From: Acidobacteriota bacterium
GTDB lineage: Bacteria; Acidobacteriota; HRBIN11
NCBI GenBank assembly: GCA_025061865.1
Contig: JANXAA010000043.1
Location: forward strand, 1 to 10,507
Reading direction: 5' to 3'
Length of the DNA: 10,507 nt
Each line of letters begins with the position of its first letter. The first letter of the stretch is position 1. The notes under the pieces were generated by a model. It was not told where the DNA came from and ran no database searches. It saw nothing but the letters and a program-made list of their open reading frames with translations. Below, piece after piece: positions 5,104 through 10,143 of this stretch. The translations under genes were made by a program, and so were the position numbers.

Positions 5104-5813
5104 AGGACCTCGGTGGGCAGGAGGCTGGGATTAATCGGACGCTGGTCGACCCACTGGATGCGCTCCCGCTCGATGGCGTAAAGCTTCCCGCCGACCATTC
5201 GGATCAAGCGGTCGTCGTGGGTCGCTACAATCACAGTCGTGCCGCTGGCGTTGATCCGGACGAAAATTCGCATGATCTCGAGCGACATCTCGGGGTCCAG
5301 GTTGCCCGTCGGCTCGTCGGCCAACAAGATTTTAGGGTTATGGATGATGGCCCGGGCGATGGCGACCCGCTGTTGCTCCCCACCCGACAGCGCCGGCGGG
5401 GAACTTCGCCACAAGCCCCCGAGGCCAACCGACTGGAGCGTCCGGATCGCCCGCTGACGCTGTTCCTTCGGAGGCACGCCCATCAGACGTAGGAGTAGGG
5501 TCACGTTCTCTAAGACCGTGTACGTCGGGATTAGACGGAAGTCCTGGAACACAAAGCCCATCTGGCGTCGGATGCGGTACAGACGGGCATCCGGGATGGC
5601 CCGCAGGTTCTGGCCCATGACGAGGACCTGGCCCTCCGTCGGATGAAGCTCCCGCAGGAGCAGACGCAGGAAAGTCGTCTTACCCGCCCCGCTCGGACCC
5701 GTCAGAAACACAAAATCCCCGGGCTCGATGACGAGATTCACGTCCCGGAAGAGCCAACGCCGTCGGTCGTAGGTGTGGCCCAACTGAAAGGTCTGGATGA
5801 TCGCCGCCCGCAC
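5100..5813 (-). CDS. ftsE: Cell-division ABC transporter ATP-binding protein FtsE
   Basis: FtsE is the ATPase of the FtsEX complex. The 237-residue protein shows all ABC motifs: Walker A GPSGAGKT (39-46), Q-loop Gln90, signature LSGGEQQ (142-148), Walker B ILLADEP (162-168), D-loop NLD (171-173) and switch His199 in ATHD. The FtsE-typical FVFQDFRLIPTYTVLENV (87-104) separates it from LolD and MacB relatives, as does the neighbour ftsX. The start is GTG at 5813, six bases after the gatB stop; no clear Shine-Dalgarno site precedes it, so it probably depends on translation of gatB. Residues beyond about 220 form a short tail. Coupling with gatB is a local operon arrangement, not a functional link I know of. 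Confidence 0.92.
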   Translation of the reverse strand: MRAAIIQTFQLGHTYDRRRWLFRDVNLVIEPGDFVFLTGPSGAGKTTFLRLLLRELHPTEGQVLVMGQNLRAIPDARLYRIRRQMGFVFQDFRLIPTYTVLENVTLLLRLMGVPPKEQRQRAIRTLQSVGLGGLWRSSPPALSGGEQQRVAIARAIIHNPKILLADEPTGNLDPEMSLEIMRIFVRINASGTTVIVATHDDRLIRMVGGKLYAIERERIQWVDQRPINPSLLPTEVL

Positions 5814-5819
5814 GGCCGC

Positions 5820-7280
5820 TTACCGGTCGGAAGGGGTCGGGACGAGGGCCTGGAGTCGTTCCTGCAGGAGGGCCTGAACCCGCTGGGGGTCTGCCTTGCC
5901 CCCAGCCTTGCGCATGACCTGGCCCATGAAGAACCCGACGAGCTTTGTCCGGCCGGCCCGGTACTGCTCGACCTGGTCGGCGTTCTCCTGGAGGACCTCC
6001 TCGACCCAGCGGCGAATCTGGTCTTCGTCCTGCGTCGCCTGCCAACCCCGTTCCTGCACGATGGCCGCCGGGTCCTGGCCCGTCTCCCACATGACGGCGA
6101 AGACCTCCTTGGCGACAGCTCCCGTGATGACCCGCTCCTGGAGCATCCGGACGAGCTGGCCCAGATGCGTCGGGGGGACCGTCGCCGGCGGTAGACCCGT
6201 CTCGAAGTCCATGTAGCGAAAGAGTTCAGACAGAATCCAGTTCGCCACGGCCTTCGGGGGCGCCCCGACCTGAACGGCCGCCTCAAAGTAGTCCGCCACT
6301 CGGGGATTCACTGTCAGGAGGTCGGCGTCATAGGCCGGGAGCTGGTACTGACGCATGAAACGCTCCAACCGCGCGTCTGGAAGTTCCGGGAGGTTCCGCC
6401 GCAGGTCCTCGACCCAGGCCGGGTCCAGACAGGCCTCCAGGAGGTCCGGGTCCGGAAAGTACCGGTAATCATGCGCCTCTTCCTTCGTCCGCATGACCTC
6501 CGTGCGTTGGTGCCGCTCGTCCCACAGGCGGGTCTCCTGGATTAGGGTCCCGCCCGCTTCCAAGACCCGGACCTGCCGCTCAATCTCATACTCCAGGGCC
6601 TTCTGGAGGAACTTAAAGGAGTTCAAGTTCTTGAGCTCGACCTTGTAGTCCGGCAGGGCGGCCCCGGGCCGTCGGACCGAAACGTTGGCATCGCACCGAA
6701 GGCTCCCCTGCTCCATATTGCCGTCACAGACGCCCAGATACAGCAAGACCTGCCGAAGCTTTCGCAGATAGGCGGCCGCCTCCTTGGGGGAACGGATGTC
6801 CGGCTCAGAGACGATCTCCATCAGGGGCGCCCCGCATCGGTTGAAGTCCAGATACGTGTAGCGGTCCGAGTCCGAAAAGCCCTCGTGGAGGGATTTGCCG
6901 GCGTCTTCCTCGACGTGGAGCCGGCGAATCCGGACCCGCCGGGTCTCACCGTCGAGACGGAACTCCAGGACGCCGTCCGTCGCCAGGGGCCGGTCGTACT
7001 GGGAGATCTGATAGTTCTTCGGAAGGTCCGGATAGAAGTAGTTCTTGCGGCTGAACTCACAGACGGCATGGACCGTACACCGCAGGGCCAGTGCCGTCCG
7101 GACGGCCATCGCCAGGGCCGCCTCGTTGGGGACGGGAAGACTCCCCGGCAGGCCCAGACAGACGGGACAGACGTTCGTGTTCGGGGGGTCCCCGAACCGG
7201 TTCCGGCACCGGCAGAACATCTTGGTCGCCGTCAAGAGCTGGGCATGAACCTCCAGGCCGATGACCGCTTCCCAAACCAT
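5820..7280 (-). CDS. gatB: Aspartyl/glutamyl-tRNA amidotransferase subunit B
   Basis: GatB is the tRNA-binding and kinase subunit of GatCAB, which converts Glu-tRNA(Gln) or Asp-tRNA(Asn) to the correct amide. With start 7280 the protein has 486 residues, normal for the family. The N-terminus VIGLEVHAQL (6-15) and the zinc cysteines Cys23, Cys25, Cys38 and Cys41 (FCRC and CPVC), followed by LGLPGSLPV, mark the zinc-containing type. EQGSLRCDANVSVR in the catalytic domain and the helical YqeY-like tail are also present. Start: GGAG at 7290-7293 lies 9 bases before ATG 7280; the in-frame ATG at 7289 directly abuts that site and is unlikely. A heptad repeat begins 23 bases upstream of the start. 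It is the first gene of a gatB-ftsE-ftsX operon. gatA and gatC are not in the window. Confidence 0.95.
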   Translation of the reverse strand: MVWEAVIGLEVHAQLLTATKMFCRCRNRFGDPPNTNVCPVCLGLPGSLPVPNEAALAMAVRTALALRCTVHAVCEFSRKNYFYPDLPKNYQISQYDRPLATDGVLEFRLDGETRRVRIRRLHVEEDAGKSLHEGFSDSDRYTYLDFNRCGAPLMEIVSEPDIRSPKEAAAYLRKLRQVLLYLGVCDGNMEQGSLRCDANVSVRRPGAALPDYKVELKNLNSFKFLQKALEYEIERQVRVLEAGGTLIQETRLWDERHQRTEVMRTKEEAHDYRYFPDPDLLEACLDPAWVEDLRRNLPELPDARLERFMRQYQLPAYDADLLTVNPRVADYFEAAVQVGAPPKAVANWILSELFRYMDFETGLPPATVPPTHLGQLVRMLQERVITGAVAKEVFAVMWETGQDPAAIVQERGWQATQDEDQIRRWVEEVLQENADQVEQYRAGRTKLVGFFMGQVMRKAGGKADPQRVQALLQERLQALVPTPSDR

Positions 7281-7302
7281 GGAGGACATCTCCGACGTAT
7301 GG

Positions 7303-7423
7303 CAGGATACAGGATGCAAGATGCAGGATGCAAGAAGATGCTGGGCATTAGGCTCCGGGTGTCAGGCGTCGGGTCGCCAGAGTTCAGGAAAAAGCCGGGT
7401 CCCGGACCCCCGACCCCTCGCCC
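7303..7423 (-). repeat. Heptad-phased dispersed element, copy B (about 121 bp)
   Basis: From 7303 the plus strand runs in an unbroken 7-base phase, which can be followed to 7428 (18 units). Clear units are CAGGATA (7303), CAGGATG (7310), CAAGATG (7317), CAGGATG (7324), CAAGAAG (7331), GTGTCAG (7359) and GCGTCGG (7366); the right end is C-rich. Both ends match copy A at 1711-1830, as described there. Like copy A it lies immediately upstream of a minus-strand gene, here gatB, and ends just before the promoter at 7432. Confidence 0.65.
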
Positions 7424-7431
7424 TCCGGTCG

Positions 7432-7460
7432 TTGACAGGTCCGGGTAAGAGACCTAAGAT
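7432..7460 (+). promoter_or_regulatory. Sigma70-type promoter of the tRNA-tuf cluster
   Basis: A perfect TTGACA (7432-7437), the optimal 17-base spacer and TAAGAT (7455-7460, 4 of 6 to consensus) make this the best promoter in the window. Transcription would start near 7467, about 51 bases before tRNA-Thr(UGU). It points away from gatB. Confidence 0.75.
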
Positions 7461-7517
7461 AAAGGCCCAGTGAATCCCCGTCTCCTGCGGCGTACTCCAC
7501 CGGGAGGAATGCTATCA

Positions 7518-7593
7518 GCCGGCGTGGCGCAACCGGTAGCGCAATGGATTTGTAATCCGTGGGTTGGGGGTTCGAGTCCCCCCGCCGGCTCCA
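7518..7593 (+). tRNA. tRNA-Thr(UGU), CCA encoded
   Basis: The cloverleaf is complete: acceptor GCCGGCG pairs with CGCCGGC (7583-7589), D arm GCGC/GCGC, anticodon stem 7544-7548 with 7556-7560, loop with anticodon TGT at 7551-7553, and T arm 7566-7582 with TTCGAGT. The discriminator T at 7590 is followed by encoded CCA. Anticodon UGU reads ACA and related threonine codons. It is the first tRNA after the promoter at 7432. Confidence 0.95.
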
Positions 7594-7690
7594 GGCGACT
7601 CTGCCGTTTGACGGGTCTGCCCCGGCGGGTCCTCGGGTCTTTCCCGACAGGTTCAGCCCAGGTCCCGGTTGCCAGGTCCCAGGCGGATAG

Positions 7691-7719
7691 TAGATGATAG
7701 AAGGAGTGGACTATATAAT
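7691..7719 (+). promoter_or_regulatory. Possible internal promoter with perfect -10
   Basis: TATAAT at 7714-7719 is a perfect -10 in an otherwise GC-rich spacer. TAGATG, 17 bases upstream (7691-7696), matches the -35 at only 3 of 6. If active it would transcribe tRNA-Tyr onward. The box lies inside the small inverted repeat ACTAT/ATAGT (7710-7722). Confidence 0.3.
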
Positions 7720-7840
7720 AGTATGGTAAGCAGGGCGGACTCTTCGCATAGGTCGGTTTGAGGCAAAGGGCTCGAGGGTCAGGCACGGGCTTTCTCTAAG
7801 GGGGATGCTCGAGTCGGGGCATAGCGAGGGATCGTAGTGC

Positions 7841-7870
7841 CGACGGGACGTCGGGACGGCGGGACGGGGG
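7841..7870 (+). repeat. Tandem octamer CGNCGGGA
   Basis: Three consecutive 8-base units, CGACGGGA (7841), CGTCGGGA (7849) and CGGCGGGA (7857), differ only at the third base and are followed by a partial CGGGGG. Left-arm bases of the element at 7844-7937 fall inside this array. Confidence 0.55.
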
Positions 7871-7937
7871 TGCCTCTCTTCTCTACAGCCGGGGAATGGC
7901 TTTCTTTGGAACCCCTTCTCGATATCACGACGTCACG
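7844..7937. repeat. Inverted-repeat element, copy 2 (94 bp)
   Basis: CGGGACGTCG (7844-7853) pairs with CGACGTCACG (7928-7937) with one mismatch, across 74 bases. Copy 1 at 94-186 has nearly the same arms and 73 bases between them. The 12-mer CGACGTCACGTC is identical in both (177-188 and 7928-7939), and a GATATC lies next to each. It ends 9 bases before tRNA-Tyr. Confidence 0.5.
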
Positions 7938-7946
7938 TCGTCAGGT

Positions 7947-8032
7947 GGGGAGGTGCCCGAGCGGCCAAAGGGAGTGGACTGTAAATCCACCGCCGGAAGG
8001 CTTCGGAGGTTCAAATCCTTCCCTCCCCACCA
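7947..8032 (+). tRNA. tRNA-Tyr(GUA), CCA encoded
   Basis: A type II tRNA with the long variable arm expected for tyrosine. Acceptor GGGGAGG (7947-7953) pairs with CCTCCCC (8022-8028); the anticodon stem GTGGA/TCCAC encloses loop CTGTAAA with anticodon GTA at 7981-7983; the T arm is 8005-8021. The discriminator is A8029, followed by CCA. Only 3 bases separate it from tRNA-Gly, so the two are cotranscribed. Confidence 0.95.
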
Positions 8033-8035
8033 GGG

Positions 8036-8110
8036 GCGGGAATAGCTCAGAGGTAGAGCATCAGCCTTCCAAGCTGAGGGCCGCGGGTTCGAATCCCGTT
8101 TCCCGCTCCA
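8036..8110 (+). tRNA. tRNA-Gly(UCC), CCA encoded
   Basis: Acceptor GCGGGAA (8036-8042) pairs with TTCCCGC (8100-8106). The anticodon stem TCAGC/GCTGA carries loop CTTCCAA with anticodon TCC at 8068-8070, and TTCGAAT forms the T loop. The discriminator T8107 is followed by CCA. Confidence 0.95.
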
Positions 8111-8115
8111 GACGG

Positions 8116-8191
8116 GGTGTGAGGTCCTGGATGTCGGGTGCTGGGCTGAGGTCAGGAAGTACTCCACGCCCGACACCCAGGACCTGACACC
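8116..8191. repeat. Near-perfect 25-bp hairpin between tRNA-Gly and tRNA-Thr
   Basis: Bases 8116-8140 pair with 8167-8191: 22 Watson-Crick pairs, one G-U and two mismatches, around a 26-base loop. The left arm is in 7-base units (GTGTGAG, GTCCTGG, ATGTCGG, then GTGCTGG) and the right arm holds their complements. In a tRNA-Gly/tRNA-Thr precursor it would form a long stem between the two cloverleaves, a possible RNase III-type or 3'-end processing signal. Unlike a terminator it has no T run and is followed by more of the operon. Confidence 0.65.
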
Positions 8192-8204
8192 GAGGAATGT
8201 GGGA

Positions 8205-8280
8205 GCCCACGTAGCTCAGGCGGTAGAGCACTTCCTTGGTAAGGAAGAGGCCACCGGTTCGAGTCCGGTCGTGGGCTCCA
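8205..8280 (+). tRNA. tRNA-Thr(GGU), CCA encoded
   Basis: Acceptor GCCCACG (8205-8211) pairs with CGTGGGC (8270-8276). The anticodon stem CTTCC/GGAAG encloses TTGGTAA with anticodon GGT at 8238-8240, and the T loop is TTCGAGT. The discriminator T8277 is followed by CCA. It reads ACC and ACU, complementing the UGU isoacceptor at the start of the cluster, and directly precedes tuf. Confidence 0.95.
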
Positions 8281-8288
8281 TGGGTACG

Positions 8289-8331
8289 GTGCTGGGTCGT
8301 GGGTGGGGACCGAACGTCCAGGACCCAGCAC
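8289..8331. repeat. 14-bp hairpin between tRNA-Thr and tuf
   Basis: GTGCTGGGTCGTGG (8289-8302) pairs with CCAGGACCCAGCAC (8318-8331) at 13 of 14 positions around a 15-base loop. The words GTGCTGG and GTCCTGG recur in the hairpin at 8116-8191, so the two are related. It ends 15 bases before the tuf ribosome-binding site, in the position of an mRNA 5' structure left after tRNA-Thr is cut away. Confidence 0.6.
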
Positions 8332-8346
8332 TAGACCGAAGGACCG

Positions 8347-8352
8347 AGGAGG
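8347..8352 (+). promoter_or_regulatory. Strong ribosome-binding site of tuf
   Basis: A perfect AGGAGG lies 6 bases before the ATG at 8359, fitting the very high expression expected for EF-Tu. Confidence 0.85.
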
Positions 8353-8358
8353 AATCCT

Positions 8359-9555
8359 ATGGCCATCGGGAAATTTGAGCGGACGAAGCCGCACGTGAAC
8401 GTCGGCACCATCGGCCACATTGACCACGGCAAGACGACGCTGACGGCGGCCATAACGTTGGTCCTGAGCAAGCGGTATCCATCGCCCGTGAACCGGTACG
8501 TTCCCTTTGACCAGATCGACAAAGCCCCTGAAGAGAAGGCTCGGGGGATCACGATCGCCATCGCCCACATCGAGTACGAGACGCCCAAGCGGCATTACGC
8601 CCACATCGACTGTCCGGGCCATGCCGACTACATCAAGAACATGATCACGGGTGCCGCCCAGATGGACGGGGCGATCCTGGTCGTATCGGCACCGGACGGA
8701 CCGATGCCCCAGACTTACGAACACGTCCTGCTGGCCCGCCAGGTCGGTGTGCCCTCCATGGTCGTCGCCCTGAATAAGGTCGACATGGTCGATGACCCGG
8801 AGATGCTGGAGCTCGTCGAAGAGGACATCCGGGACCTACTCAAGAAGTACGGATTTCCTGGCGACGAGACACCCATCGTACGGGTTAGCGCCCTAAAGGC
8901 CTTGGAAGGTGACCCCCAGTGGGAGGATGCCATCATGGCACTCCTGAACGCCATCGACGAATACATCCCGGAGCCCGTGCGAGACATCGACAAACCCTTC
9001 CTCATGCCCGTCGAGGATGTCTTTTCCATCACGGGTCGGGGCACGGTCGTGACGGGTCGGGTCGAGCGAGGTCGGCTGAAGAAGGAGCAGGAAGTCGAGG
9101 TCGTCGGCCTCCGGGACGAGGTCTTGCGGCGGGTCGTCACGGGCATCGAGATGTTCCGGAAGGAGCTGGACGAGGCCATCGCCGGGGACAATGTCGGCTT
9201 GCTCCTGCGGGGCACCTCCAAGGACGAGGTCGAGCGAGGAATGGTCGTGGCGGCCCCAGGGTCGATCCAGCCCTACCGTCACTTTAGGGCCCAGGTCTAT
9301 ATTCTCCGTAAGGAAGAGGGCGGTCGACATACACCCTTTACGACGGGCTATCGGCCCCAGTTCTACTTCCGGACGACGGACGTGACGGGCACGGTCATTC
9401 TGCCGGAGAGCGTCCAGATGGTCGCCCCTGGCGATAACGTCGAGCTTCAGGTCGAGCTCATCAAGCCCGTTGCCCTGGAGAAGGGCCTCCGGTTCGCCAT
9501 CCGGGAAGGCGGCCGCACGGTCGGGGCGGGTACGATCACGGAAGTCTGGGAGTAA
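8359..9555 (+). CDS. tuf: Translation elongation factor Tu
   Basis: EF-Tu carries aminoacyl-tRNA to the ribosomal A site as a GTP complex. The 398-residue product is full length. G1 GHIDHGKT (19-26), G2 ARGITI (61-66), G3 DCPGH (84-88), G4 NKVD (139-142) and G5 SALK (177-180) are intact. Domain 2 includes GRGTVVTGRVERG (226-238) and domain 3 ends GAGTITEVWE. At residue 120 the nearly universal Arg of the PQTREH motif is Tyr (PQTYEH, codon TAC). Insert SKRYPSPVNRYVPFDQIDKAPEEKAR is otherwise ordinary in its second half. It follows tRNA-Thr(GGU) as in many bacteria and is followed 6 bases later by rpmG. Confidence 0.98.
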   Translation: MAIGKFERTKPHVNVGTIGHIDHGKTTLTAAITLVLSKRYPSPVNRYVPFDQIDKAPEEKARGITIAIAHIEYETPKRHYAHIDCPGHADYIKNMITGAAQMDGAILVVSAPDGPMPQTYEHVLLARQVGVPSMVVALNKVDMVDDPEMLELVEEDIRDLLKKYGFPGDETPIVRVSALKALEGDPQWEDAIMALLNAIDEYIPEPVRDIDKPFLMPVEDVFSITGRGTVVTGRVERGRLKKEQEVEVVGLRDEVLRRVVTGIEMFRKELDEAIAGDNVGLLLRGTSKDEVERGMVVAAPGSIQPYRHFRAQVYILRKEEGGRHTPFTTGYRPQFYFRTTDVTGTVILPESVQMVAPGDNVELQVELIKPVALEKGLRFAIREGGRTVGAGTITEVWE

Positions 9556-9561
9556 GGGCCG

Positions 9562-9726
9562 ATGGCCAAAAAGAAGGGTCGTCAGACGATCACCCTGGAG
9601 TGTACAGACTGCCGACGTCGGAACTACACGACCCAAAAGAATCGGACCAACACGCCTGACCGATTGGAGGTCCGCAAGTACTGTCCGCACTGCCGTCGGC
9701 ACACCTTGCATCGGGAGACGAAATAG
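9562..9726 (+). CDS. rpmG: 50S ribosomal protein L33
   Basis: The 54-residue protein is a zinc-binding L33: basic start MAKKKGRQTITLEC, cysteine pairs Cys14/Cys17 and Cys41/Cys44, and the NYTTQKNRTNTPDRLEVRKY core typical of the family. Both CxxC motifs are kept, so it is the zinc (C+) form. Start ATG is 6 bases after the tuf stop, with AAGGG overlapping that stop as a modest ribosome-binding site. Tuf-rpmG-tRNA-Trp-secE-nusG is a common order. Confidence 0.95.
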   Translation: MAKKKGRQTITLECTDCRRRNYTTQKNRTNTPDRLEVRKYCPHCRRHTLHRETK

Positions 9727-9734
9727 CCCATAAT
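9706..9734 (+). promoter_or_regulatory. Possible promoter for tRNA-Trp-secE-nusG
   Basis: TTGCAT (9706-9711, 3 of 6), a 17-base spacer and CATAAT (9729-9734, 5 of 6) lie at the end of rpmG, giving a start near 9741, about 19 bases before tRNA-Trp. The -10 is inside the inverted repeat CCCATA-A-TATGGG (9727-9739), which might also be a regulator site. Confidence 0.4.
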
Positions 9735-9759
9735 ATGGGATGGACTCCGGAGTCGTCGC

Positions 9760-9836
9760 AGGGCACTAGCTCAACCCGGCAGAGCATCGGTCTCCAAAAC
9801 CGAGGGTTGGGGGTTCAAATCCCTCGTGCCCTGCCA
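9760..9836 (+). tRNA. tRNA-Trp(CCA), CCA end encoded
   Basis: Acceptor AGGGCAC (9760-9766) pairs with GTGCCCT (9826-9832). The stem TCGGT/ACCGA encloses loop CTCCAAA with anticodon CCA at 9794-9796, and the T loop is TTCAAAT. The discriminator G9833, typical for tRNA-Trp, is followed by CCA. It ends 21 bases before secE. Confidence 0.95.
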
Positions 9837-9857
9837 TCATGGGGTTGGAGTGCACGC

Positions 9858-10061
9858 GTGCAGTGGTGGCATCGTCTCCGCCGTTTCCTTCGCGACGTAC
9901 AAGATGAACTCCGTCGAGTCACTTGGCCCAGCCGCCCGTCCGTGATAGAGCACACGGTCTTGGTCCTCCTGACGGTAGCCATCATCGGCTTCGTGCTGTG
10001 GTTGGTGGACCTGGGGGGCCAACAGGTACTGCATGGACTCTTTCGCCGTCTGCTCGGTTGA
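9858..10061 (+). CDS. secE: Preprotein translocase subunit SecE
   Basis: SecE holds the SecY channel together. The 67-residue product is the short, single-span type: an amphipathic segment RRFLRDVQDELRRVTWPSRPSV (9-30) with the hallmark VTWPS, then one membrane helix at about 34-51. Start: GTG at 9858, with GGAG (9847-9850) 7 bases upstream; the frame stays open further upstream through the tRNA but has no better start. It is followed after 82 bases by nusG, as usual. Confidence 0.92.
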   Translation: MQWWHRLRRFLRDVQDELRRVTWPSRPSVIEHTVLVLLTVAIIGFVLWLVDLGGQQVLHGLFRRLLG

Positions 10062-10143
10062 CCGAGTATCCCTACATTTTCAGTAGCTGGCTCAAAGGAC
10101 CCAGTCCGACGTCTACGCCCAATCGCCGCAGGGGTCGTCTGAT

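Larger units (their letters stand above)
7594..7946. other. 353-base gap inside the tRNA cluster; repeats only, no gene
   Basis: This is long for a spacer inside a tRNA operon. I see no gene: the minus-strand frame over 7454-7786 is only the antisense of the tRNA. Contents are a 7-base-phased stretch around 7646-7708 with AGGTCCC twice (7660 and 7674), an AT-rich segment with a perfect TATAAT at 7714-7719, and the inverted-repeat element with octamers at 7841-7937. An unannotated small RNA is possible but nothing in the sequence shows one. Confidence 0.45.

Noticed and set aside
7303..7428. CRISPR-like repetition
   Set aside because: Units are 7 bases and degenerate with no spacers of constant length; no cas genes are present.
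7454..7786. Minus-strand frame of 110 codons with LEPPTHGLQIHCATGCATPA-like text
   Set aside because: It is the antisense of tRNA-Thr(UGU); such peptides are a well-known false gene type made from tRNA complements.
7925..8176. Minus-strand frame with RDSNPRPSAWKADALPLSYSR and related text
   Set aside because: Antisense translation of tRNA-Tyr and tRNA-Gly, not a gene.
8116..8191. Intrinsic terminator between tRNAs
   Set aside because: Strong stem but no T run, and genes of the same cluster continue directly after it.
8152..8724. Minus-strand frame of 190 codons containing RPDSNRWPLPYQGSA
   Set aside because: Antisense of tRNA-Thr(GGU) and of the start of tuf.
8893..9711. Long minus-strand frame of 272 codons
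   Set aside because: Lies opposite tuf and rpmG; open only because of the GC-rich codon bias of the real genes.
10062..10143. Regulatory leader or small gene between secE and nusG
   Set aside because: The 82 bases show no clear hairpin, promoter or frame apart from the nusG ribosome-binding site.
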